The translations under genes and the position numbers were made by a program. Shown one piece after another: positions 10,576 to 22,902 of a DNA stretch of 64,000 nt (positions are counted from its first letter, which is position 1; each line of letters begins with the position of its first letter). The stretch comes from Papaver somniferum. Taxonomy: Eukaryota; Streptophyta; Magnoliopsida; Ranunculales; Papaveraceae. The DNA lies in contig NC_039362.1 of the NCBI RefSeq assembly GCF_003573695.1, positions 14,962,063 to 15,026,062 on the forward strand. Reading direction: 5' to 3'. Below the pieces are notes generated by a model. That model did not search any database. It worked only from the letters and a program-made list of their open reading frames with translations, and was not told the DNA's origin.

Positions 10576-12321
10576 AGGCAAATATTCTTATTAAGTACCC
10601 CTCAAGTACACAGCAACACCAACCAACTGCATTCAATCACTTCATACATTCTGCAACCTATTGAGTCACGACCAACCAACAACATCCATGAACATCAGCA
10701 CTTTCTGTAGCTTTTGCAGCAGCTGCAATTGCCACACTATTCATCCAACAGTACCTGCTACCACCAATTCAAGCATCTTACCTTTTACATAACACCAATA
10801 GAATACACAACTACCTCAAATCACCACCAGTAACAGATTCAAAACTGCAACATTCTCATTACCACCACCAGTTCATCCACCATCAACTCTTGAATAGTAA
10901 CACAACTATAGAACTCATTTTAACACCTGCTCATTCTGCTCTTGCATTTGCTATCTTTCACCTTGTTCTCTCCTGCAACTATTAACTCCCATTCCAAACA
11001 TTCATTTACATATCCATCCATACTCGCCACAACACCTAACATTCATTTCATACCCCTTCCTATTTCAACACAGTTCATTCATATGAACCCAAATTTAAAA
11101 TCAGTTCAACCTTAATTAAATTAAAATCAATTTAACCGAAAATAAACAAATTCAGGATGAAAACCATACCTTGGAAATAAGCTCCACCACCATCATTCAT
11201 ATATTCTTCTTCTTGCCCATCCAGAAGATATCAGCACCACCACCATCTTCAGCCACCACCACCATAACAAACAATCGTAACCCTCGCTGTTTAAATCACC
11301 AAATTTCACCATCCAAACCAGAACCACCACAATCTCTATCAATTCCATCGTTCTTAATCTAATTCAGCCTGCAGTCGAAGAAAATAAACACCATTTCGAC
11401 CACCATTCCAACCCATGACATCAACACCATTGCTCCCAACTTCTCACAACCAGTTTCTCAAACACTTACAACACCACCGAGCATCACTTCTAATCTCTCG
11501 AAAGCCATCACGAATTCACACCAGAAAGTTTATTTACAAACCACAAAGAAAACTCAGCTCGGTCAATTACATCTCACTTCCCCACAAATTTCATTTCATT
11601 GCATCAGATTCCTGAAAGACTGAGATTTTATTGAATCACAACAAACCCCTTAGTACCTTGTTGTTGTATTTCTTACTCCGTGGGGAACTCAAAAATCAAA
11701 AACCCCAAAGGTGAACCATACCAGAACGCATATAACTTGTTGAATCATAAAAATCAAACTAAATCACCACAAACCATCAAAAATGAAAATCAAAAGTATC
11801 TGCAACCCAAATGATGAACATGCAAACTGAATCGGTCTTGAATTTCGCTTAATTGAACATGCAAAACTTATACTCTATATTCAATTACCAAAATTGAAAC
11901 CAAAGAAACCAGATCTCTGTGAATCTGATTTACAATTTCAATTTTCAAACCACAAAGAAGAAGATGAAGTCTGTTGATGGTAGTAGCGTACGTAACAGAG
12001 GTGGTGGTGCTGGTTTCAATGGATGCGATTGACATGATGGTAGTGGTGAGAGTGACGGATTGTGGCGGTGGGAGCGATGAAGATATTGTCTGAGAGACTG
12101 AGTTATTGTTATCGAAGAAAAAAGTAAACTAGATAGAAAGGTTAAAGCTGGAATTATCTGAATTATTTTTCTGTTCATAATTTCAATTATGCCATTAAGG
12201 GTATTTGTAAAGACTGGTAAGGGTGTTTGTGCATGACTCATGGATAGTAGGGGCATAAATAACATTCCCACATTGTATATTGCTACTTTCCCCAATAAAG
12301 TTACTTTGCAAAAAGTTTCTT

Positions 12322-13615
12322 TTAATTGATTAGGTGAGGTCTGTTATTCCTCGTCCAGAGATAGAAACACATCGAGCGGATATGCTGCCTTCTTCTTCTT
12401 CTGGTACTCTTCACGCAGGTGCAAAACTGCGCTGCCTTATGGATAATATGGCTTGAGGTATTTAGCGTTCCATGGATTCTGTGGACTTCTCCTTTCAGAT
12501 TACGCAGGTAGTAAGATCCATTCCCGGCGATGTCATGTATTATAAACGGTCCTCCCCATGATGGTGCTAACTTGCCCCACTTTTTCTCTCGCTGGTATTG
12601 TGGTATGGTTCTTAGCACATACTGTCCTTCTACAAAGTTCCCAAGCTTGACTTTCTTGTTGTATTCTCTGGCTAGCCTTCGTTGGTAGTTTTCCATCCTT
12701 TGTAGTGATGTCTCCCTCCTTTCTTCTAGATCATCGATCCTTTCCAGCATCATATCTGTTGTAAGGTTCTTCTTCCAGGCTTCGGTATATGTAGTTGGCA
12801 TGATGATTTCTGTCGGGATGACTGCTTTGGCTCTGTATGTGAGGAGGAATGGTGATTCACCTGTGGAGGATCTTCGTGTTGTTCGGTATGCCCATAGAAC
12901 GTTGTGTAATTGTTCACTCCATCATCCTTTATGTTCGTCCAATTGATTTTTGAGAATGAGATCAAGGGTCTTGTTTTTAGCCTTGGCCTGACAGTTACTC
13001 TGGGGGTAGATGGGGGTTGATTTGTTCTTCCTGATTTTGAAAGTATCGAAGAGCATATCTATGTTTTTCCCTTATAATTACCATTGTAAGAGACAATTTC
13101 TGCGGGGATGCCAAGCCTGCAAATAATGTTCTGAAAGATAAATGTGAATACATCCACGTCTCGGATTCTAGCTAGGGCTTTGGCCTCCACCCACTTGCTG
13201 AAGTAGTCTGTGGCTACGATCAAGAATCTTCTTTTCGCGACCATTCTATCAGGGGGCCTACGATGTATACACCCCATTTTGAAAATGTCCAAGGACTATC
13301 TACAGAATTCAGCTTTGTTGCAGGAGCGTGAATCTTCTTAGCAAACCGCTGGCATTCTTCGCATCTCCTGGACATCCTAGCAGCGTCTCGGATCATCAGT
13401 GGCCAATATTATCCCTGTATTTTCGCTTTATTTGCCAGTGATCTCATTCCACTGTGATTGCATGCGTCCGCGTAATGGATATCTTTCAAAATACGATGCC
13501 CCTCCTCTCTGGATAAACATCGTAGTAGTGGACCGAGAAAGGATTTCTTGTATAACACTCCATTGCGAAGATCATACCTCCTTGCCCTTGATTGTATATT
13601 TCTGGCTTTATTCAA
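12322..13615 (-). pseudogene. Gypsy integrase (decayed)
   Basis: Integrase joins the cDNA copy to the host chromosome. The N-terminal zinc-binding region is visible near 13430-13520 (HYADACNHSG...). The catalytic core follows at 13059-13292 (FLIVATDYFSKWVEAKA, with the first Asp). At the second core Asp position the motif reads IVSYNGN, so the expected Asp is Tyr. The C-terminal part is the best preserved, in the frame 12322-12801: Tat-type LERIDDLEERRETSLQRM and GQYVLR, ending in a WGKLAPSWGGPF motif. Frameshifts separate these blocks, so it cannot be active. Confidence 0.85.
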
Positions 13616-14370
13616 GTTCGTTGGCAGCGTACCATCTTCAAGGTAAAGGTGAATCTCGGTTCTCCAGTCTTCATGATGTCGTCTTCGATGAAGTCCTCAG
13701 CAATGTCCTCTCCTACGTTGTCGTCGCCAATGTCCTCCCCTACATCGTCTTCACAATTTGTAGTGAAGGACTTCTGCGGCGTGACCGAAGGTTCATACAC
13801 TCTTGTTATTTTTATGGCTTTAACATTCTCATCTCTGAGCATGGATGATATGTAAGCCAAGGCGTCGGCATGTCTGAGATATTTTCTGCATAGGTGCCGG
13901 AATTTAATGCTTGGTATCTGTGAGGCCAAGGTTTGTACCAAAGCCATGTATGCGGAGAGAGTGTCGTCGTAGACATTGTATTCTAGTCATATCTGTCGTA
14001 TGACTAGCTGTGAATCACTCGTCAGACGTACCTCGGTTATCTCCATTTCTATTATCAAACGCAGAGCATGTACCACAGCTTCGTATTCTACGATATTGTT
14101 GGTATGCCTCTTGAACTCCAACCTCAGCGCGTGTACGATCCTTTCTCCGGAGGGGGTAGTGATCACGATGCCTATGCCCGCACCTTCTCTATTTCTTGAT
14201 TCGTCCACGAAGAGCTCCCATCGTCTTTGGCTTGTGGGTTCGAGAAAATCAACCGGGTCTTTTCCATCCTCTTCTTCTGGTATGTCCCTTACTTCATCAT
14301 CATTGTCCAAGGGTAAATCTGCTAAAAAAATCCGCCAGGACGTGCGATTTTTGTGAATGCTGGATCTCAT
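13612..14370 (-). pseudogene. Gypsy RNase H and linker (decayed)
   Basis: RNase H removes the RNA strand during reverse transcription. The core reads WELFVDESRNREGAGIGIV, then NNIVEYEAVVHALRL and VRLTSDSQLVIRQI: the Asp, Glu and Asp of an RNase H fold in order. It lies about 90 codons or more after RT, as in Tat elements that carry an additional RNase H domain. A following frame, 13612-13947, continues with LASQIPSIKFRHL and an acidic linker towards the integrase. Confidence 0.8.
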
Positions 14371-14600
14371 GGATGACGTTGAACTGATCGAGATGAGTAT
14401 TTCATTTTTCTATCCTTCCTACCTTCCCAACGCTCTTGAGAACAGCCTCCAGCGGTTCTTTGCATGGGACACAAATGTAGTGAGAAAAAGTAGGTTCTTA
14501 GCTTTTGGGTTGCCCATACTAGTGCCAAGATGAGCTGCTCGATATTCGTATAATTTCTTTCTGCCGTGTTGAGGGTCTTGCTGACTTAATAAATTGGATT

Positions 14601-15768
14601 CTATATCTTCGTGTTTGTCTTGACCAATACTGCGCTGACCGCATCCTCCGTCGTTGCTATGTAAAGGGCCAACACTTCATCGGGATCGGGTTTCTGCAGA
14701 ATCGGTATCGTCGCAAGATATTCTTTGATCTTCTGGAGAGCGTCTTCGCATTCTGCGATCCATTCAAACTTGCTTCCCTTTTTAAGGATGTTGAATAAAT
14801 GTTTGCATTTGTCCGATGACCTGGCGACGAACCTGCCCAAAGCCGCTAGGGATCCGTTGAACTTTTGGACTTCTTTCAGGTTCTTCGGGGATGTCATCTC
14901 CATGATGGCCTGGATCTTGGCTGAATCTACTTCGATGCCCCTCTTCGTTACTAGATATCCTAGGAACTTCCCTGAGGTCACGCCGAATGTGCATTTTTCG
15001 GGGTTTACTTTCATGATGTGCTTCCTCATTGCTTCAAAGATATCCCTCAGGTCCTGGTGGTGGTCCTTGCGCAACTTACTTTTGACAAGCATATCTTCAA
15101 CATAGACTTCTAGGGTGTTCCGGATCCAAGGCTTGAAGATAGCATCAACCATCCTCTGGTATGTTACCCTGCATTTCTAAGTCCGAAGGGAATCCTTGTG
15201 TAATAATAGAGGCCGTGTGGGGTGTAGAATGCTGTGTGTTGTTGATCTTCTTCTGCGAGGCTACCTGGTTGTATCCAGAATATCCATCCATGAATGACAT
15301 TTCTTCGTATCCTTCGACGGCTTCCACCAGTTGATCGATGCTTGGGAGCGGGTAACTATCCTTCAGACACGCCTTATTGAAGTTGGTGAAGTCGATGCAT
15401 ATTCTTACTCCTCCATTATTATTTGGCACGATGACCATGTTTGATATCCATGTTGGGTATTTGATTTCCTTGATGAATCCTTCTTCTAACAATTTGCGGA
15501 GCTCCTTCTCAATCTCTTGGTGGTACTATGGTGCTACCTTTCGTAATTTTTGTCTGAAGGAGGGCGTTCCCGGCTTTATACGAAGTTCGTGCTGAATTAT
15601 CTTCGGATCAATCCCTGGCATGTCCCCTAATTTCCACGCGAAAATATCCGCGTACTCCATGAGTAACTTGATTAGAGCAGTCTCTCTTTCTTTATCCATT
15701 AAAGTCCCTATCTTGATCATCTTTGGGTTCTCTTTGGTCCCTATGTTGATCTCCTTTACGGGTTCCAC
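14601..15768 (-). pseudogene. Gypsy reverse transcriptase (decayed)
   Basis: RT blocks appear in order on the minus strand. The N-terminal frame 15768-15526 has YADIFAWKLGDMPGIDPKII. Frame 15492-15145 has the palm motif VRICIDFTNFNKACLKDSYP and FMDGYSGYNQV. Frame 15152-14601 has the catalytic box as YVEDMLVKS (usual form Y-V/I-D-D, so the second Asp context is altered) and the thumb/connection FGVTSGKFLGYLV. Frameshifts lie near 15500 and 15170. The family is clearly Ty3/gypsy; the sequence is dead. Confidence 0.9.
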
Positions 15769-15819
15769 TGGTGTGAACGTAGGCTTCGGTTCCTCTAGGA
15801 GAGGGACGTTCTTTAATTG

Positions 15820-16441
15820 CTATTTGGTAGGCTCTTCATCCCCTTTACCTGTTGAGGTACTTGCTTCAGTGTTTAGAATGGTGCTTTCCTTCATCATACT
15901 TTTTCCGGAGATTTCTTCGAGGTATAGGTCAATTGCTTTTTCCTTGGCAGTCTCTTTGTTTCGACTTCTTCGGGATTTACGCTGCTCATCTTGTTCGTTA
16001 TTGAGATGATTTTGGATAGATTGGCATTTCTGAGCGGTGACCTGATCTCCCTTTATTTCCATTACCCCTTCGGGTGTTGGAAACATGAGGTACTGATGAT
16101 AGGTCGCTGCTACTCCTTTGAGCTTGAGCACCCATCTTCGGCCAATGATGGCGTTGTAGCGGGAGGGTGTGTCCACTATGCTGAATCGAGTATCCACTTT
16201 CATGGGTCCTGCTCTACTTGTAAAACAATATCCCCCAAAGGTTTTTTTGGGGCCCCGTTGAATCCGTAGATGGTGTAATAAGAAGACATCAGTTGTTCGT
16301 CGTTCAACTGCATCCGTTTGAACGTGTCATAGAACAGAATATTAACCGAGCTCCCTCTATCGATGAGGATCTTCCTGATGTTGCATCCAACCACTGGTAA
16401 GGTGAGGACCAAGGGATCGTTGTGATCTTCCATATCTTCCT
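15820..16441 (-). pseudogene. Gypsy protease and linker (decayed)
   Basis: Retroviral-type aspartic protease. The active-site region reads KILIDRGSSVNIL, where Tat elements usually have D-T/G-GSS, so the catalytic D-x-G triad is changed to D-R-G. The downstream flap/linker region is well kept (FSIVDTPSRYNAIIGRRWVLKLKG), ending in a Lys/Glu-rich linker towards RT. The 5' edge is the copia insertion point; the TTCCT target copy lies at 16437-16441. Confidence 0.8.
16437..16441. other. Left target-site duplication of the copia array (TTCCT)
   Basis: Identical TTCCT follows the last copia LTR at 56211-56215. The perfect 5-bp match shows that the whole 16442-56210 array behaves as one insertion. 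Confidence 0.9.
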
Positions 16442-18839
16442 TGTTAGAGCATAGCTCGATTGACCTCGCATGCGTTGCTATCTCAAGCATGTTTGTCAAT
16501 GTTAGTGATCAAAACTATGAGTCTTGATTTCTAGCCTACATAGATAAGTCTCGGACTAGGATAAAAAAGTGTAGTTGACCTCAAGGACTTCATGGCGATT
16601 CATCATACAACGACGGAGATCTACTGAAAGAACCGTGGAACTTCATCAACAAAAAGGTATGTGGAGACTTGAACTTATCTATCACTAAAATGTCTATCTC
16701 TTCTATCTCCTACTTCTTATGAGACAAAAGTCGTATTCTATATAGACTGGATCATACACATTTGATATTTCGAGCCGAGTATATCTCGCCTATCTATATC
16801 TCGATATCATGTGTTGGTAAAGCGTTTCGCTTTGATCAAGTTTATCTTCACCTAGTGACGAAAGTCATGAAAAGTTTCAATTACTTTGAGAATTGCTCTG
16901 ACGTGAAACAGTCTGTGAATAACGGCTATATAACGTCCTCTGAGAATGTCTCAATGATTGGAATGAGAGTTTAGATTACATAACCATGTATTCCTTAATC
17001 CGAAGTTTTCAAACTTTGTTGATTGAGATAAACCGGAGGAATTGGCTTTGCCAAGTCCGCGAACTAACCGAAGTTCTCCTATAGAGAATTTCTGCTGGGA
17101 TTTTCCAAAAACTCGTTTGCGTGTAAGTACGTGAACTCAGTCAGCGAACCTAGTCCGCAAACTGGCGAAAGTCTCTTTGCCGAGATTTTCTGCTGAGTTT
17201 GGAAAACTCTTCCGGTTGTCTTAAGTCCGCGAACTTGTTTGTGAGCTTAAGTGGTTATGATCTAAAGATTTCTATGAATATGAAACTTAAATTACTAAGG
17301 AATGCTTTATGAAAACCGTGGCTATAAAGTTCATGGGCCGATTCAATTGAATCGAATCATCTTTGTTTCAATTATGTCTTGTTTAGTTATATAAGATCTC
17401 ATAGTAATTGAACAACTCTTTAACTAGTTCATTTGAGTCAATTGAACTAGTTATGGTGAAGAAGAACAAGGTGAATATGAAATGCTCATATGGTTAACCT
17501 TTTGGGTTACTATGTTGAACCAACATACACGTACACGTTTGGCCATGGTTTTCACAAACCCAGTAAACGTCTACCCAAGTGTGCGTGACAGGCTAAGTTT
17601 TCGATCTAACGTTTGAGAAATATTAGCTTGAATCTAAATCAGGTTTTCATCTAACGATGAATATGGATTGCTTTGTAACTAAGGCAAAACCCTGATTTGA
17701 AGGCTATATAAATGAGACATCTAGCATTGTGCAAAACTAATCCCCACACGTCTGTGTGATACTAGTGCGCCCGCTAGAGTCGATTCTCCTTTAACCTTTG
17801 GTTTTCTTCTCTAAAACCAGGTTAACGACTTAAAGACTTCATTGGGATTGAGAAGCCAGATCGATACTACTTTTATCGTAGTTGTGTGATCTGATCTTGC
17901 ATATTATATCGTATGAGTACAATCTATTGATTGGCTTGAGATCGTGAGAGTTCTCCGATAGGCAAGATAAAGAAGTCACAAACATCTTCGTATCATTGTT
18001 TGTGATTCCTCGACAAACCGACCGTGTAGTCAGGAAGGATTGTAGAGAGGTGATTGATTAATCTAGTTTGTTCTTCGGGAATATAAGATCGGATTATCAA
18101 TTGGTTCCTGTTCACCTTGATTTCATATCTTAAGACGGAACAAAACCTAGGGTTTTTCTGTGGGAGACAGATTTATACTTTGATATACTTTTTTGTGTGA
18201 GACAGATTTGTTTATTATCAAGTCTGCGATTTTGGGTTGCAGCAACTCTTGGTGGTGGGTGAGATCAGCTAAGGGAATCAAGTGTGTAGTATCCTGTTGG
18301 GATCAGAGGCGTAGGAGTACAACTGTACCTTATATCGGTGGGAGACTGATTGGGGTTCAACTATAGTCCAGTCCGAAGTTAGCTTGGAGTAGGCTAGTGT
18401 CTGTAGCGGCTTAATACAGTGTGTATTCAATCTGGACTAGGTCCCGAGGTTTTTCTGCATCTGCGGTTTCCTCTTAACAAAATTTTGGTGTCTGTGTTAT
18501 TTCTTTTCCGCATTATATTTTATATAATTGAAATAATACAGGTTGTGCGTTCGTGATCATCAATTGGAAATCCAACCTTTGGTTGTTGATTGATATTGAT
18601 TGATCCTTGGACATTGGTCTTTGGTACCGTCCAAGTATTCCTTATATTTGATAAAGACTCGATATTTCTTTTAGCTTGAGTAAAAATCAAATCAAGAGAG
18701 AGATATTAACTCCTTGAGATACTTTTATCTAGATTGAGTCTGAATGTCTAGTTGATTCTCTAGCAAAGTATTTCGGAGTTAGTCCATACAGATTTCTAAT
18801 CGAATTATTGGGTGGTGTTGTTAGACCCCCTCTTTTTCA
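16442..18839 (+). repeat. Copia LTR 1 (5')
   Basis: 2,398 bp with TG...CA ends. A TATA box, CTATATAAAT, lies at about 17704-17713, followed by the leader. The same TATA recurs in the middle (near 24023) and last (near 55073) LTRs. Confidence 0.9.
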
Positions 18840-18840
18840 A

Positions 18841-18852
18841 TTGGTATCAGAG
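18841..18852 (+). other. Primer-binding site (initiator Met tRNA type)
   Basis: TTGGTATCAGAG starts 1 nt after the LTR. This is the standard copia PBS. Confidence 0.9.
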
Positions 18853-18905
18853 AAGGCAAACACGTGTAAGACCTAACAAGTTCGTGTTTGTAGCGATCTG
18901 ACTCT

Positions 18906-20614
18906 ATGGACAGAGGTGCTATATCTATTAACGTACCACCAGTCTTCGATGACTCCAATTACTTATGGTGGAAAATTTCTATGCGAGCATTTCTTCAATC
19001 GCGTGATTTTCAATCATGGGTATATGTGGTTAATGGTTATGATGCTCCCGTTGTGGCAGTCGGTGATGTAAACGTTCCCAAACCTATTGGTGAATACACC
19101 GCTGTTGAGATAACTGCTGCAAAGCAAAATTCCGACGGTTTGAATGCTATCATACATGCAATTACCCCAAATCTTCAGCATCATGTGACAAACTGCACTA
19201 GATCTAAAGATGCATGGGATATCTTAGAAACCGTATTTGAGGGCAACTCCAGTGAAAAGGATGCTAGGCTTCAAAACCTTAATTCCGATTGGGAGAACCT
19301 TAGTATGGCAGATGAAGAAACATTTGATGAGTTTAATCACAAAGTGTCTGAAATTGTTAATGCATCTTTTGCATTGGGTTAGACTATTCCTGAAAAGGAC
19401 ATTGTGATGAAAATTCTCAGATCGCTGCCATTTAGATACGAGTCTAAGAAGCATGTCACCGTTGAGGGGAATAACCTTGATAATCTTTCCAGAAACCCCT
19501 TGGTTGGAAATCTTAAGATCTTTGACCATAAGCATACATCCAAAGTCGGTAAGGATGTTGCCTTTAAAGCACAAAAGAACACTAAATTACTTGTCAAAGG
19601 TAAGAGTGTTCATGTCTCTGAGGATGATTTTTCGGATGAAGATCTTGACAAATCAGTCTCCTTGATCACAAGACAGTTTAGGGATCTTCTGTTGAAGAGA
19701 AGTAAACGGTTTTCAAGAGACAAACCTAAGTCATCAGACAAACCTCACGGTCGCGTACCTCCTAAAAACAGGGATGCTGACGAGGCTGATGACGAGGACA
19801 TGCCTCAGTGCTTTAAGTGTAAGGGTTTTGGCCATTTTGCTAACGAATGCCCAAATCGTAGAAAATACACTGGGAACAAAGGTCTAGCTGTAACACTTGA
19901 TGAAATGTCTGAAACCTATGATTCCGATGAAGATAGGAAATCAAGTGTAGGGCTTCTTTGTGAAAACATCGATTTTGATACTTGTAGCAATACATATATC
20001 AACCTCAATGGGTTCGGAGAAGAGGGAAACCCAATCAAGCTGGAAGATTCACTGAATCCGATAACTGGAAACCCTATCAGTGATGTTTCAGGATCAATGT
20101 ATGTCTATCTGCTTGCACATCTCAGATGCCTGAATACTATCCAAGTTTGACGTGCTCGTTTTGTTCGATGAAGGGACACGAACTATCAAGGTGTTACAAA
20201 TACAAGCACCAAATAAGGCACGCCAGCAAACTTCAACGAAGAGCAGATCGATTAGCAAGGAAGCTGAAACTTGCTCAGAAGACCGCCGAGGTATGTAGGA
20301 TCTTATCTTCGTCTAAGAAGTTGGTTTCCAAGGATAGAATAAGACCATTTGAAAAGAAAATATGGTCAAATCGTTTTGATAGACAGAGATCAGAGGATTC
20401 CTCCATGAGGAAAAAGATGGACAAATCGTTGTTCATCGCAACACAACTTGATTGTGTTGTTGGGAAAATCTTGTCTCATGTGCCTGTTCGAAAAGAGACA
20501 AGATTGAGTGCTGATCCAGGCTTCAGAAGAGTTTTTCCTTCTTTTCTTAGATTTGTTATTTTTTGTCTATCAAATAAAAGAAAGGGTTATTATCGACAAT
20601 TCTACTCTTTATAG
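18906..20614 (+). pseudogene. Sirevirus-like gag, copy 1 (nonsense and frameshift)
   Basis: Gag forms the virus-like particle. The start at 18906 gives the usual N-terminus (VPPVFDDSNYLWWKISMRAF), then the conserved gag core (DAWDILETVFEGNSS; DEFNHKVSEIVNASFALG; DIVMKILRSLPFRY). A TAG at 19380-19382 replaces a sense codon that is intact in copy 2. A zinc knuckle of CX2CX4HX4C type lies at 19809-19850 (CFKCKGFGHFANEC). After a one-base frameshift near 20098 the frame continues to 20614, with a second knuckle, CSFCSMKGHELSRC, and a basic region. Copy 2 carries different defects. Confidence 0.85.
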
Positions 20615-20685
20615 GGTTTTAGAGTTGGGCGTATACGAACCTGTCAATAGGTTTCGAACCCTACATTCCTTTTTCCTTTTGACAT

Positions 20686-20694
20686 CCATATAAG
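20686..20694 (+). promoter_or_regulatory. Internal TATA-like box before ORF2, copy 1
   Basis: CCATATAAG lies 66 bp before the ORF2 start at 20760. Copy 2 has the better CTATATAAG at the same place. A subgenomic promoter for ORF2 is inference. Confidence 0.4.
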
Positions 20695-20759
20695 ACTGCT
20701 TGTTGAGTTAAGTGATTCATCACACAAATCCAGTTGTTTATAACTGTTCTCAAAGCACT

Positions 20760-21195
20760 ATGTCGTCAGATGGAAAGGATGTCAACATGATTGTTAAGTC
20801 TTCAATCAAGGAAAAAGAAAATCTCCTGTTTCTAAGTCCCTGAAAAGAAAAAGAAGGAATACAAGAAAACCCAGGGTTGTTCCTTCTAACTCTCAGAAGT
20901 TTTCCGATGTTCTTGATGAGTTAAAGGAAATAAGAAGGGAGATTTATGAAATAAAGACGTTCGTGTCTAAATCTTTGGAAATTCAGAGGACCCTAATTCG
21001 ACCTCTTCAGCCAAGACAGTTCGTGGGTATTGACACTTATCTCCGTGAACCTTATGTCCCGATGGTTGTCGATAACAAGGAGTTCGGGAATGATAAAGAA
21101 TTTCTCAAAGGAATTGTTGCCTAGTATGTCTTCTTTTTGGATTAGTTGGAAGAATAACTAGTGCTTTGAATAGCGATGATTGTGACTACACATAG
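20760..21195 (+). pseudogene. Small basic/coiled-coil ORF2 of the copia element, copy 1
   Basis: The ATG at 20760 gives MSSDGKDVNMIV. A small indel breaks the frame near 20820. The following frame encodes a very basic stretch, a coiled coil (DVLDELKEIRREIYEIKT) and a conserved block (RTLIRPLQ...TYLREPYVPMV), then a stop at about 21122 where copy 2 continues into a hydrophobic segment. I do not recognise the family. Some Sireviruses carry an env-like ORF after pol; here the ORF follows gag directly. Confidence 0.5.
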
Positions 21196-22902
21196 CTATT
21201 TTTTTCATCTTCTTATGTTATTTTTTAGGTTTATTGGTTTTAAATTCTAAAAATATTTGGAGGATGATGTTATTGCAGTATTAATCTTTATGATTTTGAT
21301 ATTGCAATTTGATTATGGGATATGTATTGTTTGCGTCCGTGAACTTGAAGGTCCCATATTGTGTCAAAAGTAAAGTCGTTCAAAAATTGATATTCATATT
21401 GATGAAAGGACGAATGGACTTTTGACAATTACAAAAGCTATGCCTATGCAGTCATGTATTTGATGGAAAATAGGATGAAATCTTTTGTTTGACAAAGATA
21501 AAGTTTATTATGTCGTTATGATGGAAAATAAAATAGATCCTTGTATGTTATCCACGGTATTGATCTTCATTGAACCATCTTGTTATGTTTTACCGTGAAG
21601 GATCCATTGTGTGTCTTATGTTGAGCACGATACAACTAAGTCGATTATTCTTATTGGCTTTGTTGGTTGTTCCATAAGATGCTAAATGTTGAGCATTATG
21701 AACTAAATTGATAATCTTGGTTGGTTATTTAGTTATTTGCTCCGAAAGTCTTATTTTGTCGAGCAAATCTTTTGACAATTAAATTGATTACTTGTGTGAT
21801 TAGTTTGGTTGTTTGTTTTCCAATTATATTAATTATGGGTTCTCTTGTAATTAGTCTAGTTGAGTTTTCATATATTCCACAAATCCTTGTGTTGAGTATA
21901 TGAACGGCTATACAAATCATTTTCTATTGGATAATGTAGTCGTATATTTCGTAAGGTTTTTCCTTATGTTGAGTATGTGAACGATTAAGTTATTCATATC
22001 CGTATGATTACCTTAGTCGTAGCTCCGTAAGTTTACTTATGTTGAGCACTTTCAATTAAATTGATCACTTTTGTGGTTTTATTTAGTTGTGTATTCCGAT
22101 TAAATTAATCATGGGTTTACTTGTGATTAATTTGGTTGAGTTTTGGATATAGAAAATCATTTATATGGTTTTTGGTGTCCAACTAAAAAAATCCTTCTTT
22201 TCTTTCGAAATTAAGGTCGCTCTTGTTGTTCTTTCGGGAATGACATCAAATGGGAGAGAGTTCTTTTAAACTTGTGCTTAATGGTAATATCTTGCGGGGT
22301 ATGCGGCTGTGGAATTGTATATGGGTTATCTTGTATCTTAAAACTCCTTGATGAATGCATTTAGCTTTGGCTTTATGATTGCATCTAAATTAAGTTGGTA
22401 TGTATATTTTCTTTTAGTTTATCAAACGTCTCTTCTAGGAAATTTCATTAGAATCCCGTTCTTTTACCTATTCCAATTTTATTGACAAAAAGGGGGAGAA
22501 TTAATGTGTAGTTCTACTACATATACATATGGTTTTCGGATAATTGTTTAAGGGGGAGTGGTTTCCATGTGAGATGGAGTATTGACTAAGGGGGAGTGAT
22601 ACATATCACCGTAGTATTATTGTTAAAGTCGTGATGCAATTGGACTTTGATGTTACATAATAATATTATGTCACTGTATAATGATGATCGAGAATCTCGA
22701 TTTCTCTCATTGTTATAGCCACGAATCTTCAATAAAGGTGATGCTAGACTTACAACCTTTGGGATCATTGGAGTACTTGGAAGGACGAAGATTTCAAGGA
22801 ACGTTGAAGATTAGACTATGGAATAGGAACCACTAAAGTTTATCTTTTTTATATTCCATATGTATTAATTGTTTTGTCACTAAAATTGACAAAGGGGGAG
22901 AT
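21196..22902 (+). other. Copia 3' non-coding tail with repeated polypurine tracts, copy 1
   Basis: No gene is visible. Between about 21600 and 22150 there are several degenerate units of about 60-120 bp built around ATGTTGAGCAC...TTAGTTG...TCCG. AAGGGGGAG occurs at 22490, 22550, 22588 and 22891. The last directly abuts the next LTR and is the working PPT. Multiplied PPTs of this sequence are a known Sirevirus trait. Confidence 0.75.

Larger units (their letters stand above)
9286..12271. mobile_element. Non-autonomous Mutator-like TIR element (about 3.0 kb)
   Basis: The ends are long imperfect terminal inverted repeats of about 75 bp. The left one starts GGGAACATTATCTAT (9287-9361); the right one (12191-12269), read on the minus strand, starts GGGAATGTTATTTAT. 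Both continue with CCCCTACTAT and AAATACCC blocks. The flanks share ATTGTATA (9278-9285 and 12272-12279), an 8-9 bp target duplication that fits Mutator-like elements; hAT (8 bp) is the alternative. No transposase is present. The interior is a mosaic of a CCA-rich tract, hairpin-forming repeats and a tRNA-like sequence, so a Pack-MULE-type capture history is possible. The region 10580-12190 is AC-rich and non-coding as far as I can see. Confidence 0.65.
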
